DNA of 34,681 nucleotides, taken from assembly GCA_002414665.1 (NCBI GenBank), contig DIAF01000015.1, positions 173,887-208,567 on the forward strand. The letters run 5' to 3'. The notes below the pieces were generated by a model that saw only the letters and a list, made by a program, of their open reading frames with translations, was not told where the DNA came from and ran no database searches. The position numbers and the translations under genes were made by a program. Below are positions 23,841-31,647 of the stretch, in pieces. The stretch comes from Halieaceae bacterium UBA5085 (lineage in GTDB: Bacteria; Pseudomonadota; Gammaproteobacteria; Pseudomonadales; Halieaceae). Each line of letters begins with the position of its first letter. Positions within the stretch are counted from its first letter, which is position 1.

Positions 23841-23867
23841 AGTATACGACCTGAATACGTGTGTAAA
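23841..23867 (-). promoter_or_regulatory. Candidate promoter of the small secreted protein gene
   Basis: On the minus strand TTTACA (23862-23867) and TATACT (23841-23846) each match the consensus at five of six positions, but the spacer is only 15 bases. The surrounding AT-rich stretch supports promoter activity weakly. Confidence 0.3.
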
Positions 23868-23977
23868 ACAGTTACAGATTCGTAACCCCACAAACGAAAA
23901 AGTAACAGGTATTCAGCTACGACCCCGAGGCTCTTAGGTAAGCTGCTGTTTTATATGGATAATAGTTAAAAGTCAGT

Positions 23978-23996
23978 GCGCCCGGCGTGCGGGCGC
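23978..23996. terminator. GC-rich hairpin downstream of the small membrane protein gene
   Basis: GCGCCCG (23978-23984) pairs with CGGGCGC (23990-23996) around a five-base loop, 45 bases past the stop at 24042. On the minus strand it is followed by a modest T-run (CTTTTAA), so it may be a weak terminator. The rest of the 274-base gap holds no gene I can support. Confidence 0.4.
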
Positions 23997-24041
23997 CGAA
24001 AGGTTACAAATGTTTAATGGGCAGGGCCCGGGGTAACAACG

Positions 24042-24263
24042 TCAGGCCAGGCCAATCAACACGAGACCGGCAACTGCGAGCAAAACCGATTGCCCGGCCT
24101 TGTCCAGCCGGAACAGGGCATAGAGGTAGGCGAACGGGGGAAGAATCAGGGTGCACAGGCCCCATGCGTAGTCTTCTTTCCAGGATTGGATCAGCAATAA
24201 CACCCAGCTGAGAAACAGCGTGGCGAGGCCGAAGGTTAGTAGTGATGCAGACGTGGCTTCCAT
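24042..24263 (-). CDS. Small hydrophobic membrane protein, unknown function
   Basis: This 73-residue protein is mostly hydrophobic, with about three membrane-spanning stretches: LLTFGLATLFLSWVLLLIQ near residues 7-25, a segment around 32-50 (GLCTLILPPFAYLYALF) and a C-terminal one (VLLAVAGLVLIGLA). ATG 24263 is chosen because GGGAGG lies four bases upstream; an in-frame ATG at 24284 lacks such a site. The strong ribosome site and coherent membrane pattern support a real gene. The family is not recognised. Confidence 0.6.
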   Translation of the reverse strand: MEATSASLLTFGLATLFLSWVLLLIQSWKEDYAWGLCTLILPPFAYLYALFRLDKAGQSVLLAVAGLVLIGLA

Positions 24264-24426
24264 GGTTCCTCCCAATAGGCACATGGCTCCGGTGGAGCGG
24301 GCTGCAGATTAGCAGAAGCGCGGGGCCGTGTCAGCGCGCGGGACGTCTGTATCGCACCCTTCTGTGGCGGGATCTGGCGGATGACGTGCCGGGGGAATTT
24401 GGGTATCGTGTGGCGCTGTTTTTCTT

Positions 24427-24431
24427 GAGGA
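24427..24431 (+). promoter_or_regulatory. Ribosome binding site deciding a TTG start
   Basis: GAGGA lies seven bases before a TTG at 24439. No ATG or GTG in frame gives a better-placed start, and the product then begins MSDPFADIRPYRD. Confidence 0.6.
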
Positions 24432-24438
24432 TATTGCT

Positions 24439-25608
24439 TTGAGTGACCCCTTTGCGGACATCCGCCCTTACCGCGATGACGAGGTGCCCGAGGTTCTGGG
24501 TCGGCTGCTCGCGGACCGGGAAATGCTCGACGCAATTGCCAGGCTGAGCCTGGGCCGCTTGGCGCGGGTCCTGCCCGGCCTGGCGCGCCCTGCCGTGCGT
24601 TGGTACCTCGGGCGACAGCTGCGCGGTGTGCGCGATGTGCACGGCATGCAGATGGTGATCAAGCACTACGTGGAGAAGGTCATCGAGGACACCACCGCCG
24701 GTTTCAGCGTCTCGGGTCTGGAGCAGCTGGATGTAGCGCGCCCCTGGCTGTTCATGAGCAATCACCGCGACATTGTTATGGACCCGGCATTCACCAACTA
24801 TGCGCTGCATCGCAGCGGCCACCAGACCGTGCGCATCGCCATCGGTGACAATCTGCTGACCAAGCCCTGGGTGTCCGACCTGATGCGGCTGAACAAGAGC
24901 TTTATCGTCAAGCGCTCGGTGGGCAGTGGGCGGGCATTGCTGGCCGCATCCCGCCATCTGTCCAACTACATTCGCCTGTCCTTGCAGGAAGAGCGCTCAC
25001 CGGTCTGGATTGCCCAGCGCGAGGGTCGGGCGAAGGACGGCATTGACCGCACCGAGCCCGCAGTCATCAAGATGCTGGCCATGAGCCGTGACAAGCAGAC
25101 AGAGAGCTTCAGCGACCTGATCAACGCGCTTGGCATCGTCCCGGTGTCCATTGCCTATGAGCTGGACCCCTGCGATGGCATGAAGGCGCGGGAAATGTAC
25201 CTGCGCAGTACGACCGGCACCTACGCCAAGGCCGAACAGGAGGACGTTGCCTCCATCGCAGCCGGCATCTCCGGTCAAAAGGGCCGGGTGCATGTGGCGT
25301 TTGGCACGCCGCTGGTGGGCGAGTTCGATGGCCCGGACGCGGTCGCCGCGGAAATCGATCGGCAGATTATCTCACTCTACTGCCTGCACCCCACCAACCT
25401 GCAGGCCTGGCAGATGCTGCAGGGGCCAGGCGCGGCGGTGCCTGAAACGCTGACCCGCGAGGCGGGGAGCTGTTCGGACGCGCAGTTTCGTGCCCGGATC
25501 GAAAGCCTGCCCGAAGAGCAGCGCCGCTTTGCGCTGGCCACTTACGCCAACGCAGTGGCCGGTAAACTGGCGTTGCGCGCGGCGACGGAGCCCCCGGCCT
25601 CTTGCTGA
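24439..25608 (+). CDS. PlsC-like 1-acylglycerol-phosphate acyltransferase family protein
   Basis: This 389-residue protein carries the glycerolipid acyltransferase motifs: SNHRDIVMD (the HX4D catalytic motif, around residue 112), KSFIVKRS (motif II) and WIAQREGRAKDG (motif III, EGR). It would transfer an acyl chain from acyl-ACP or acyl-CoA to a glycerol-phosphate or similar acceptor at the inner membrane. It is longer than the classic PlsC (about 245 residues), with an extra N-terminal helical region of about 85 residues and an extended C-terminus, so its acceptor may differ. It starts at TTG 24439. Its stop overlaps the TTG start of dinG by seven bases, indicating coupling. Confidence 0.85.
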   Translation: MSDPFADIRPYRDDEVPEVLGRLLADREMLDAIARLSLGRLARVLPGLARPAVRWYLGRQLRGVRDVHGMQMVIKHYVEKVIEDTTAGFSVSGLEQLDVARPWLFMSNHRDIVMDPAFTNYALHRSGHQTVRIAIGDNLLTKPWVSDLMRLNKSFIVKRSVGSGRALLAASRHLSNYIRLSLQEERSPVWIAQREGRAKDGIDRTEPAVIKMLAMSRDKQTESFSDLINALGIVPVSIAYELDPCDGMKAREMYLRSTTGTYAKAEQEDVASIAAGISGQKGRVHVAFGTPLVGEFDGPDAVAAEIDRQIISLYCLHPTNLQAWQMLQGPGAAVPETLTREAGSCSDAQFRARIESLPEEQRRFALATYANAVAGKLALRAATEPPASC

Positions 25609-27734
25609 ACGAGGCGCTGAAGGACCAGATTCGGGAAGCCTACGCCGCCATCACGGCCGCCAAAGGGCTGAAGCCCCGCTGGGGGCAGCGCCAGATGATC
25701 GCCGAAATCGCCAACGCGCTTGCCCGCATTAAACCGGAAACGGGCCGGGCAAGCCCGGATTCCCCGGCGGTGTGCGTGATCGAGGCAGGTACCGGAACGG
25801 GCAAGACCATCGCCTATGCGGTGACGGCGATACCCCTGGCTCAGGCCCTGGGCAAGCGGTTGGTGGTCGCGACCGCAACCGTTGCCCTGCAAGAGCAGTT
25901 CGTTAACAAGGATCTTCCGGATATTCGGGAGCACAGTGGCCTGGAATTCAGCTATACCCTGGCCAAAGGCCGTCGTCGGTATGTATGCCTGTCCAAGCTG
26001 GATCACCATCTCGGCGGCAGTGGTGCGGGAGATGTGCTGCCGCTGTACCCGGACGAGTTCCAGGCGCCAGACCATGCAGAGGCGCTGCCCGTGTACAGCG
26101 CCATGCTGGAGGCGCTGGGCCGCGGAGACTGGGACGGTGACCGGGACAACTGGCCGGGGCAGATACCCGACGCAATCTGGTTCGGTGCCACCACTGACCA
26201 CAGTCAGTGCAGTGGCCGCCGCTGCCCCAATATCAGCCAGTGCAGTTTTTTTCGCGCGCGGGATGCTCTCCAGTACGCCGACGTGGTGGTCGCCAACCAT
26301 GACCTGGTGCTCGCCGACCTGGCGCTTGGCGGCGGTGCCATCCTGTCGCCGCCGGAAGACAGTATTTACGTGTTTGATGAGGGCCATCACCTGCCCGACA
26401 AGGCACTGGGACACTTTTCCAGCTTCTGCCGGCTGCATACGACCGGCCAGTGGTTGCAGGACAATCGCAAGTTGCTGCTGCAGGCGGCTTCGGCGCTGGC
26501 CCCGTTGACTGACCTGGCGCGGCCGCTGGCTGCGCTGCCCGGGCTGATGGAGGAGGCGCAGAGCGCGTTGCAGGTGGCGGAGCAGGCGGTGGCCACCCTG
26601 TTTGCCGAGCGCGTGCCCGGGAGCGGGCGCAGTGACGAGCAGCAGTTGCGCTTCGCCCATGGCCGGGTGCCCGCGCAATTGCAGCCGCTGGCCGCCGGCC
26701 TGGCCAGCCAGTTCCAGCAGATCAGCACCGCGCTGGCGAAGATCGAAGCCCGGCTGTCGGATGCTCTGGAAGAGGAGGACTGCGGCCTGCACAAGAGCGA
26801 TGTAGAGACCTGGCACCTGAGCCTGGGCGGTTTGTTGCATCGTGCGGAGTCCACACTGGCCTTGTGGCAGGCCTATGCAGTCAGTGGTGAGGGTGAGGAG
26901 CCGCCCATGGCGCGCTGGGTTACGTTGCTGGATGGGGGTGGGCAAACCGGCTTTGACCTGCGCTGCAGTCCCATCCTCGCTGCTGACATCCTGCAGGAGT
27001 ATCTGTGGTCACGCGCAGCCGGTGTCGTGGTCACCTCGGCGACCATCACTGCATTGCGCTCCTTCGATCGCTTCAGGCTCCATTCCGGCGCTCCCCCTGA
27101 GGGTGTCTTCAAGGTGGTGGCCAGCCCCTTTGACTATTCAAGGGCCACCCTGCATGTGCCTGCCATGTCCTGCGACCCCGGTGACGCCGAGGCACACACC
27201 GCGGCGCTGATCGAACAGCTGCCCGGGTTGCTGGACCCCGGCGAAGCCAGCCTGGTGCTGTTTTCCTCGCGGCGGCAGATGCAGGACGTCCATGCGGGCG
27301 TCAGCGCGAACTTCGGCGATCTGCTCCTGATGCAGGGTGATGGCAGCAAGCAGGAGATCCTGCGCCTGCATCGGGAAGCGGTCGACGCCGGACGCGGCAG
27401 CATCCTGTTTGGGCTGGCCAGCTTCGCCGAAGGCGTGGATCTTCCCGGTGCCTACTGCCGTCACGTAGTGATTGCGAAGATTCCCTTCGCGGTGCCCGAT
27501 AGCCCTATCGAGGCGGCGCTGGCGGAATGGGTGGAAGCCCAGGGGCGCAACGCCTTTATGGAGATCAGCGTGCCGGATGCGGCGCTGCGGCTGGTGCAGG
27601 CCAGCGGCCGCCTGCTGCGGACGGAAAGCGATAGTGGCCGGGTGACCCTGATGGACCGGCGTCTGCTCACGCGGCGCTACGGTCAGGCAATACTGGATTC
27701 CCTGCCGCCGTTTACCCGGGAGCTGGCGCGCTAG
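25602..27734 (+). CDS. dinG: ATP-dependent DNA helicase DinG
   Basis: This 710-residue XPD-like 5'-3' superfamily 2 helicase unwinds forks and R-loops in the DNA damage response. Walker A is GTGTGKT at 63-69, and the DEAH box is DEGH at 259-262. The iron-sulfur cysteines are C129, C203, C208 and C214, with spacings of 74, 5 and 6 that match E. coli DinG (120, 194, 199, 205). The C-terminal helicase motifs include LFGLASFAEGVDLPG and QASGRLLR. It starts at TTG 25602, overlapping the acyltransferase stop. No LexA box could be identified with confidence. The TAG stop shares bases with the stop of the opposite-strand LysR gene. Confidence 0.96.
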   Translation: MLNEALKDQIREAYAAITAAKGLKPRWGQRQMIAEIANALARIKPETGRASPDSPAVCVIEAGTGTGKTIAYAVTAIPLAQALGKRLVVATATVALQEQFVNKDLPDIREHSGLEFSYTLAKGRRRYVCLSKLDHHLGGSGAGDVLPLYPDEFQAPDHAEALPVYSAMLEALGRGDWDGDRDNWPGQIPDAIWFGATTDHSQCSGRRCPNISQCSFFRARDALQYADVVVANHDLVLADLALGGGAILSPPEDSIYVFDEGHHLPDKALGHFSSFCRLHTTGQWLQDNRKLLLQAASALAPLTDLARPLAALPGLMEEAQSALQVAEQAVATLFAERVPGSGRSDEQQLRFAHGRVPAQLQPLAAGLASQFQQISTALAKIEARLSDALEEEDCGLHKSDVETWHLSLGGLLHRAESTLALWQAYAVSGEGEEPPMARWVTLLDGGGQTGFDLRCSPILAADILQEYLWSRAAGVVVTSATITALRSFDRFRLHSGAPPEGVFKVVASPFDYSRATLHVPAMSCDPGDAEAHTAALIEQLPGLLDPGEASLVLFSSRRQMQDVHAGVSANFGDLLLMQGDGSKQEILRLHREAVDAGRGSILFGLASFAEGVDLPGAYCRHVVIAKIPFAVPDSPIEAALAEWVEAQGRNAFMEISVPDAALRLVQASGRLLRTESDSGRVTLMDRRLLTRRYGQAILDSLPPFTRELAR

Positions 27735-28630
27735 CCGTCCACGTCCCCACCCAGTGACGTATTGACGATCTCCAGCGTGGCCGGATGCTGCAAGCGGCGC
27801 TCCGGGGATATCGCATAAAACACATCGACGAATTCCCGCGTGCGGCCAATCACCGCAACCCCATACTGTGAGATCACATACGCTTCGATGATGGTTGGCG
27901 CGGCAAAGATGCCCAGCCCCGTCTGGCCGAAGGATTTCAGAAGTGCGCTGTCATCAAACTCCGCCACGATTTCGGGGGTAATACGGTGCTTTTCAAACCA
28001 GGCCTTGAGGAAGGAGCGGCTTCCCGCCTTGCGTCCCGGGGCCAGAAACGGCTTGCCACTCAGGCTCGCCGGGAACTGGCTGCGACAGGTCTCGGCGAGC
28101 CCGGGGACGGCAAAGAAGGTGAAGCCGGACTCCAGAATGCGGTAGTTCCAGGCCTTGATGTGGCTGCCGGAGGGTAGAGGCTGGTCGGTGATGATGCAGT
28201 CGAGGCGGCTCACCGCCAGTTCCGCGAGCAGCGTCTCCTGGTCGCCCTCGTGGCACTGCAGGCGCAGGTTGTCGACGGCCTTCAGCGCGGGTTGCAGTAA
28301 CCGGTTGGCGAGAATCTTGGGGATCGAATCGGTGATACCCACGCGGAACGTCTCGGTGTGGGCGCTTTCATTCTGCAGTATCTGGCGGATTTCCCGCCCG
28401 AGTTGGAAAATTTCATCGGCGTGGGCATAAATCTGCCTGCCCTGTTCGGATAGCCGCAGGCGCCTCCCTTCGCGGCGGAACAGCTTGACGCCGAGCTGTT
28501 CCTCGAACGCTGCAATCTGTCCACTGATGGTTTGCGGGGTCAGGTTGAGGCGCTTGCTGGCACGCGTGATGCTGCCATCGGTGGCAACATGGAAGAAATA
28601 GTAAAGGTGGTTGTAGTTAAGTGGCGTCAT
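27731..28630 (-). CDS. LysR-family regulator, NhaR-like
   Basis: This 299-residue protein has an N-terminal winged helix-turn-helix (NHLYYFFHVATDGSITRASKRLNLTPQTISGQ, residues 6-38) and a substrate-binding domain. The N-terminal wording MTPLNYNHLYYFFHVA and the segment LFRREGRRLRLSEQG match NhaR, the activator of Na+/H+ antiporter and stress genes in enterobacteria. No nhaA gene is present here, so the target may differ. It is divergent from the purE operon with 169 bases between, and direct repeats of TCGAAT there could be its binding sites. The stop (TAG, 27731-27733) and the dinG stop (27732-27734) share the palindrome CTAG. Confidence 0.9.
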   Translation of the reverse strand: MTPLNYNHLYYFFHVATDGSITRASKRLNLTPQTISGQIAAFEEQLGVKLFRREGRRLRLSEQGRQIYAHADEIFQLGREIRQILQNESAHTETFRVGITDSIPKILANRLLQPALKAVDNLRLQCHEGDQETLLAELAVSRLDCIITDQPLPSGSHIKAWNYRILESGFTFFAVPGLAETCRSQFPASLSGKPFLAPGRKAGSRSFLKAWFEKHRITPEIVAEFDDSALLKSFGQTGLGIFAAPTIIEAYVISQYGVAVIGRTREFVDVFYAISPERRLQHPATLEIVNTSLGGDVDG

Positions 28631-28641
28631 CTCAGAAATAG

Positions 28642-28669
28642 TCGAATTGATTATTTATAAAAATCGAAT
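28642..28669. promoter_or_regulatory. Direct repeats in the LysR-purE divergent region
   Basis: TCGAAT occurs at 28642-28647 and again at 28664-28669, 22 bases apart (about two helical turns), in an AT-rich stretch unlike the surrounding GC-rich DNA. This layout fits a binding site for the divergent LysR regulator. Confidence 0.4.
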
Positions 28670-28674
28670 ATATC
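28647..28674 (+). promoter_or_regulatory. Candidate promoter of the purE operon
   Basis: TTGATT (28647-28652) and TATATC (28669-28674), 16 bases apart, each match the consensus at four positions. The overlap with the TCGAAT repeats would place purE under the LysR protein. The leader would be about 120 bases long. Confidence 0.35.
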
Positions 28675-28799
28675 ATGGCTTTCGTCTTGTGTAGGATTCG
28701 CGCGTTTCATATCCCGCCGGCCCCCGCCACAAGGATTCATGTCCGGGTACAGAAGTGCCCACCGGCCGCAATGGCAGGACACAAGGGGAAAGACTCACA

Positions 28800-29297
28800 A
28801 TGAATGAACTCGTCGGTATTGTCATGGGCTCCCGTTCCGACTGGGAAACCATGCAAGGCGCTGCAGACACCCTGGCCGAGCTGGAGGTGCCGCACACCGT
28901 TGAAGTGGTGTCCGCGCATCGCACGCCGGACCGCCTGTTCAGTTATGCCGAGGCGGCTGAAGCCAGCGGTCTGCAGGTGATCATCGCTGGCGCCGGTGGT
29001 GCAGCGCACCTGCCGGGTATGCTGGCGGCGAAAACCCTGGTGCCGGTGTTGGGTGTGCCGGTGCAATCCCGTGCCCTCAACGGCATGGACTCGCTGCTTT
29101 CCATCGCGCAGATGCCGGCGGGCATTCCGGTCGGCACGCTGGCCATAGGCCGCGCAGGGGCTGTGAATGCAGCGCTGCTGGCCGCGGCGATGCTGGCCAA
29201 TCAGGACAGCGCCCTGCGCGAGCGCCTCCGCGCCTACCGTGAGCGCCAGACCGCCAACGTGGCGGCGCACCCCGACCCCCGGGTGCCCGCACCGTGA
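28800..29297 (+). CDS. purE: N5-carboxyaminoimidazole ribonucleotide mutase PurE
   Basis: This 165-residue enzyme converts N5-CAIR to CAIR in purine synthesis. The class I PurE signature GSRSDWETM is at residues 10-18, SAHRTPDRLFSYAE around 40 and GAGGAAHLPGM around 64. Length matches the octameric class I enzyme of about 165-170 residues. ATG 28800 is used, with AGGGGA upstream. The stop overlaps the GTG start of purK, so the pair is translationally coupled as in other bacteria. It is first in a five-gene run that also holds bicarbonate-handling genes. Confidence 0.97.
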   Translation: MNELVGIVMGSRSDWETMQGAADTLAELEVPHTVEVVSAHRTPDRLFSYAEAAEASGLQVIIAGAGGAAHLPGMLAAKTLVPVLGVPVQSRALNGMDSLLSIAQMPAGIPVGTLAIGRAGAVNAALLAAAMLANQDSALRERLRAYRERQTANVAAHPDPRVPAP

Positions 29298-30388
29298 ATA
29301 TCGGGATCCTGGGCGCAGGCCAGCTGGCGCAGATGCTGGCGCTGGCAGGGTACCCGCTGGGGTTGCGCTGTACCTTCCTGGCGCCCGAGGAGATGCCCTG
29401 CGCCGCACCCCTGGGAGAACATGTTCGCGGTGGCTATGAAGACGCCACTGCACTGGCCTCCTTTGCAGAGCGCATCGATGTGGCCACGGCGGAGTTCGAG
29501 CACATCGCGTCAGTTGCGCTCGATGCACTGGAGCAGCGCGGTCTGCTTGCCCCCTGCAGTCAAGCGATTCTGCTCTCCCAGGAGCGGCTGCAGGAAAAGT
29601 CATTGTTCACACGCCTGGGCCTGCCCACTGCACGTTACGCCGCTATTGATTCCGACGCGGACCTGGCCGAAGCGCTGGCCCTGACCGGTACACCAGCGAT
29701 CCTGAAAACCCGGCGCATGGGCTATGACGGCAAGGGACAGGCGTCGGTGGCAGCGGCTGGGGATTTGCTGCCGGCCTGGGAAGCCCTGGGCCGTGTACCC
29801 TGCATCCTCGAGGCCCGCGTGCCTTTTGATCGCGAGCTCTCGGTGATTGCTGTGCGCGGCCGGGACGGTGAGTGCCGCACCTGGCCGCTCAGTGAAAACC
29901 GCCACGAGGACGGCATTCTGCGTGTCTCGCGCTCCCTCGCGAACGATCCCATGGAAGGTCCCGCCCGCGACTACTGTGAGCGCTTGCTCAACGCGCTGGA
30001 TTACGTCGGTGTGCTGGCACTGGAGCTGTTCCAGTGTGGTGACCAGCTGCTGGTGAACGAGTATGCACCGCGCGTACACAACAGTGGCCACTGGACTATC
30101 GAGGGCGCGGTGACCTCCCAGTTTGAGAATCACCTGCGGGCCATTGCCGGCCTGCCTCTCGGGGCGACTGCCGCCGTAGCGCCCAGCGTGATGGTCAACG
30201 TCATAGGCGAGTGGCCCGCTGCACGGGATATCCTGGCGGTGGCCGGCGCTCACCTGCACGACTACGGTAAGTCGCCCGCGCCGGGCCGCAAACTGGGCCA
30301 CATTACCCTGGTCGACCAGGATGCCGCAGCGCTGCGCCAACGTACTGCTGAGCTCCTGCGCCTGGTTGGCCTGGAGGGTGCCGCGTAG
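29294..30388 (+). CDS. purK: N5-carboxyaminoimidazole ribonucleotide synthetase PurK
   Basis: This 364-residue ATP-grasp enzyme makes N5-CAIR from AIR, ATP and bicarbonate, the step before PurE. The N-terminus NIGILGAGQLAQMLALAGYPLG is the PurK dinucleotide-like motif. The ATP-grasp core has ILKTRRMGYDGKGQ, and the metal-binding segment VLALELFQCGDQLLVNEYAPRVHNSGHWT is diagnostic. GTG 29294 overlaps the purE stop (GTGA). Directly after its stop, with one base between, begins a predicted bicarbonate transporter gene, the substrate link that makes this operon notable. Confidence 0.97.
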   Translation: MNIGILGAGQLAQMLALAGYPLGLRCTFLAPEEMPCAAPLGEHVRGGYEDATALASFAERIDVATAEFEHIASVALDALEQRGLLAPCSQAILLSQERLQEKSLFTRLGLPTARYAAIDSDADLAEALALTGTPAILKTRRMGYDGKGQASVAAAGDLLPAWEALGRVPCILEARVPFDRELSVIAVRGRDGECRTWPLSENRHEDGILRVSRSLANDPMEGPARDYCERLLNALDYVGVLALELFQCGDQLLVNEYAPRVHNSGHWTIEGAVTSQFENHLRAIAGLPLGATAAVAPSVMVNVIGEWPAARDILAVAGAHLHDYGKSPAPGRKLGHITLVDQDAAALRQRTAELLRLVGLEGAA

Positions 30389-30389
30389 C

Positions 30390-31334
30390 ATGGATCCCGT
30401 CGTACTCTTTTTCCTGCTGGGCGTCACGGCCGGTATCCTGCGTTCAGAGCTGCGGCTGCCGGTGCAGGTCTATGAGCTGCTGAGTATCCTGCTGTTGCTC
30501 GCCATTGGCATGAAAGGCGGCATCGAACTGGCCCGTCAGCCCTTTCTGGAGCTGCTGGGGCAGATGGTCGCGGTGGTCGCCATGGGGTTCATCCTGCCCC
30601 TGCTCAGCTTCCCCGTGCTGCTCCGATTCGGTCGCCTGCCGCGGGCGGATGCGGCTTCTATCGCCGCGCACTACGGCTCGGTCAGCGTTGGCACTTTCGC
30701 GGTGGTCGTCGCCTATCTCGGTTCACGGGACATTGATTTCGAAGCCTACATGCCGCTGTTTGTCGTGCTGCTGGAAATCCCCGCCATCCTGGTGGGCATT
30801 GTCCTCGCCAAAGGGCTGGTCGGTGGTGATCGGCTGCGCGAGTCGGCGCATGAGGTGCTGCTGGGCAAGAGCATCGTCCTGCTGGTGGGCGGCCTGCTGA
30901 TCGGCTGGATTGCCGGCGCCGACGGCCTGGCCAAGCTGGCACCGCTGTTCTTCGACCCCTTCCAGGGCTTGCTCGCCCTGTTCCTGCTGGAAATGGGCCT
31001 GGTGACCGCGAGCCAGATCGGCACCCTGCGCCGCTATGGCTTCTTCCTGCTGGCATTCGGTGTGCTGACCCCGGTGTTCTCGGCGATGATCGGCCTCGGG
31101 CTGGGCTGGCTGCTCGGCTTGTCTGTCGGCGGTGCGGTGGTACTGGCTACCCTCGCGGCGAGTGCATCGTATATCGCCGTGCCCGCCGCGATGCGGATTT
31201 CGGTTCCCGAGGCCAATCCTGCGCTGTCGCTGGCGGCATCGCTGGGTGTGACCTTCCCGTTTAATGTACTGGTCGGCATTCCGCTGTACCATTGGCTTGC
31301 TGGCCAATTGTACGCGCTGATCGGAGCCGCCTGA
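30390..31334 (+). CDS. sbtA: SbtA-type sodium-dependent bicarbonate transporter
   Basis: This 314-residue inner-membrane protein has about ten helices in two inverted repeats. The N-terminus MDPVVLFFLLGVTAGILRSELRLP and the segments YELLSILLLLAIGMKGG and AAHYGSVSVGTFAV are typical of the SbtA/PF05982 family, first known from cyanobacteria as a high-affinity Na+/HCO3- symporter. Many proteins of this family occur in heterotrophs with untested function. ATG 30390 starts one base after the purK stop, with GGAGGG upstream inside purK. The PII-like SbtB gene follows two bases after its stop, the standard sbtAB arrangement. Bicarbonate as substrate is likely but unproven for this branch. Confidence 0.88.
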   Translation: MDPVVLFFLLGVTAGILRSELRLPVQVYELLSILLLLAIGMKGGIELARQPFLELLGQMVAVVAMGFILPLLSFPVLLRFGRLPRADAASIAAHYGSVSVGTFAVVVAYLGSRDIDFEAYMPLFVVLLEIPAILVGIVLAKGLVGGDRLRESAHEVLLGKSIVLLVGGLLIGWIAGADGLAKLAPLFFDPFQGLLALFLLEMGLVTASQIGTLRRYGFFLLAFGVLTPVFSAMIGLGLGWLLGLSVGGAVVLATLAASASYIAVPAAMRISVPEANPALSLAASLGVTFPFNVLVGIPLYHWLAGQLYALIGAA

Positions 31335-31336
31335 CC

Positions 31337-31639
31337 ATGGAACAACACCCGCGACGCCTGCTCACCATCGTGACCGAGTCCTCTATCGAGTCGCACCTGC
31401 TGCGGCATATCGAACGCTGGGGCGCACACGGTTACACCATCACCGAGGCCCGCGGTAAGGGGGCCCGCGGTGTGCGCGAGGGCAACTGGGAGGCGAACCG
31501 AAACCTGCGCATTGAGGTGGTGTGCGATGACGCCACGGCGGATCGCATTGCCGCCGGCCTGCGCGAGCACTATTACGATAACTACGCGATGATCCTCTAC
31601 ACCTGCGATGTGGATGTGCTGCGCCCGGAGAAGTTCTAG
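31337..31639 (+). CDS. sbtB: SbtB-like PII-family regulator of the bicarbonate transporter
   Basis: This 100-residue protein has the ferredoxin-like PII fold pattern, with LLTIVTESSIESHLLRHIERWGAHGYTI as first strand and helix. A short T-loop follows (residues 38-55, RGKGARGVREGNWEANRN), then NLRIEVVCDD and NYAMILYTCDVDVL. The GKGxRGVR motif is that of SbtB, which in cyanobacteria binds cAMP and adenine nucleotides and inhibits SbtA. Compared from memory with cyanobacterial SbtB, the T-loop is a few residues shorter and the C-terminal CGPxxC redox loop is absent. It follows sbtA by two bases. It is expected to form a trimer on the cytoplasmic face of SbtA. Confidence 0.87.
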   Translation: MEQHPRRLLTIVTESSIESHLLRHIERWGAHGYTITEARGKGARGVREGNWEANRNLRIEVVCDDATADRIAAGLREHYYDNYAMILYTCDVDVLRPEKF

Positions 31640-31647
31640 CAGCGGCC

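Noticed and set aside
25542..26945. A 467-residue open frame antisense to dinG
   Set aside because: DinG motifs, including all four cluster cysteines, are intact on the sense strand; the antisense product shows only codon-mirror composition.
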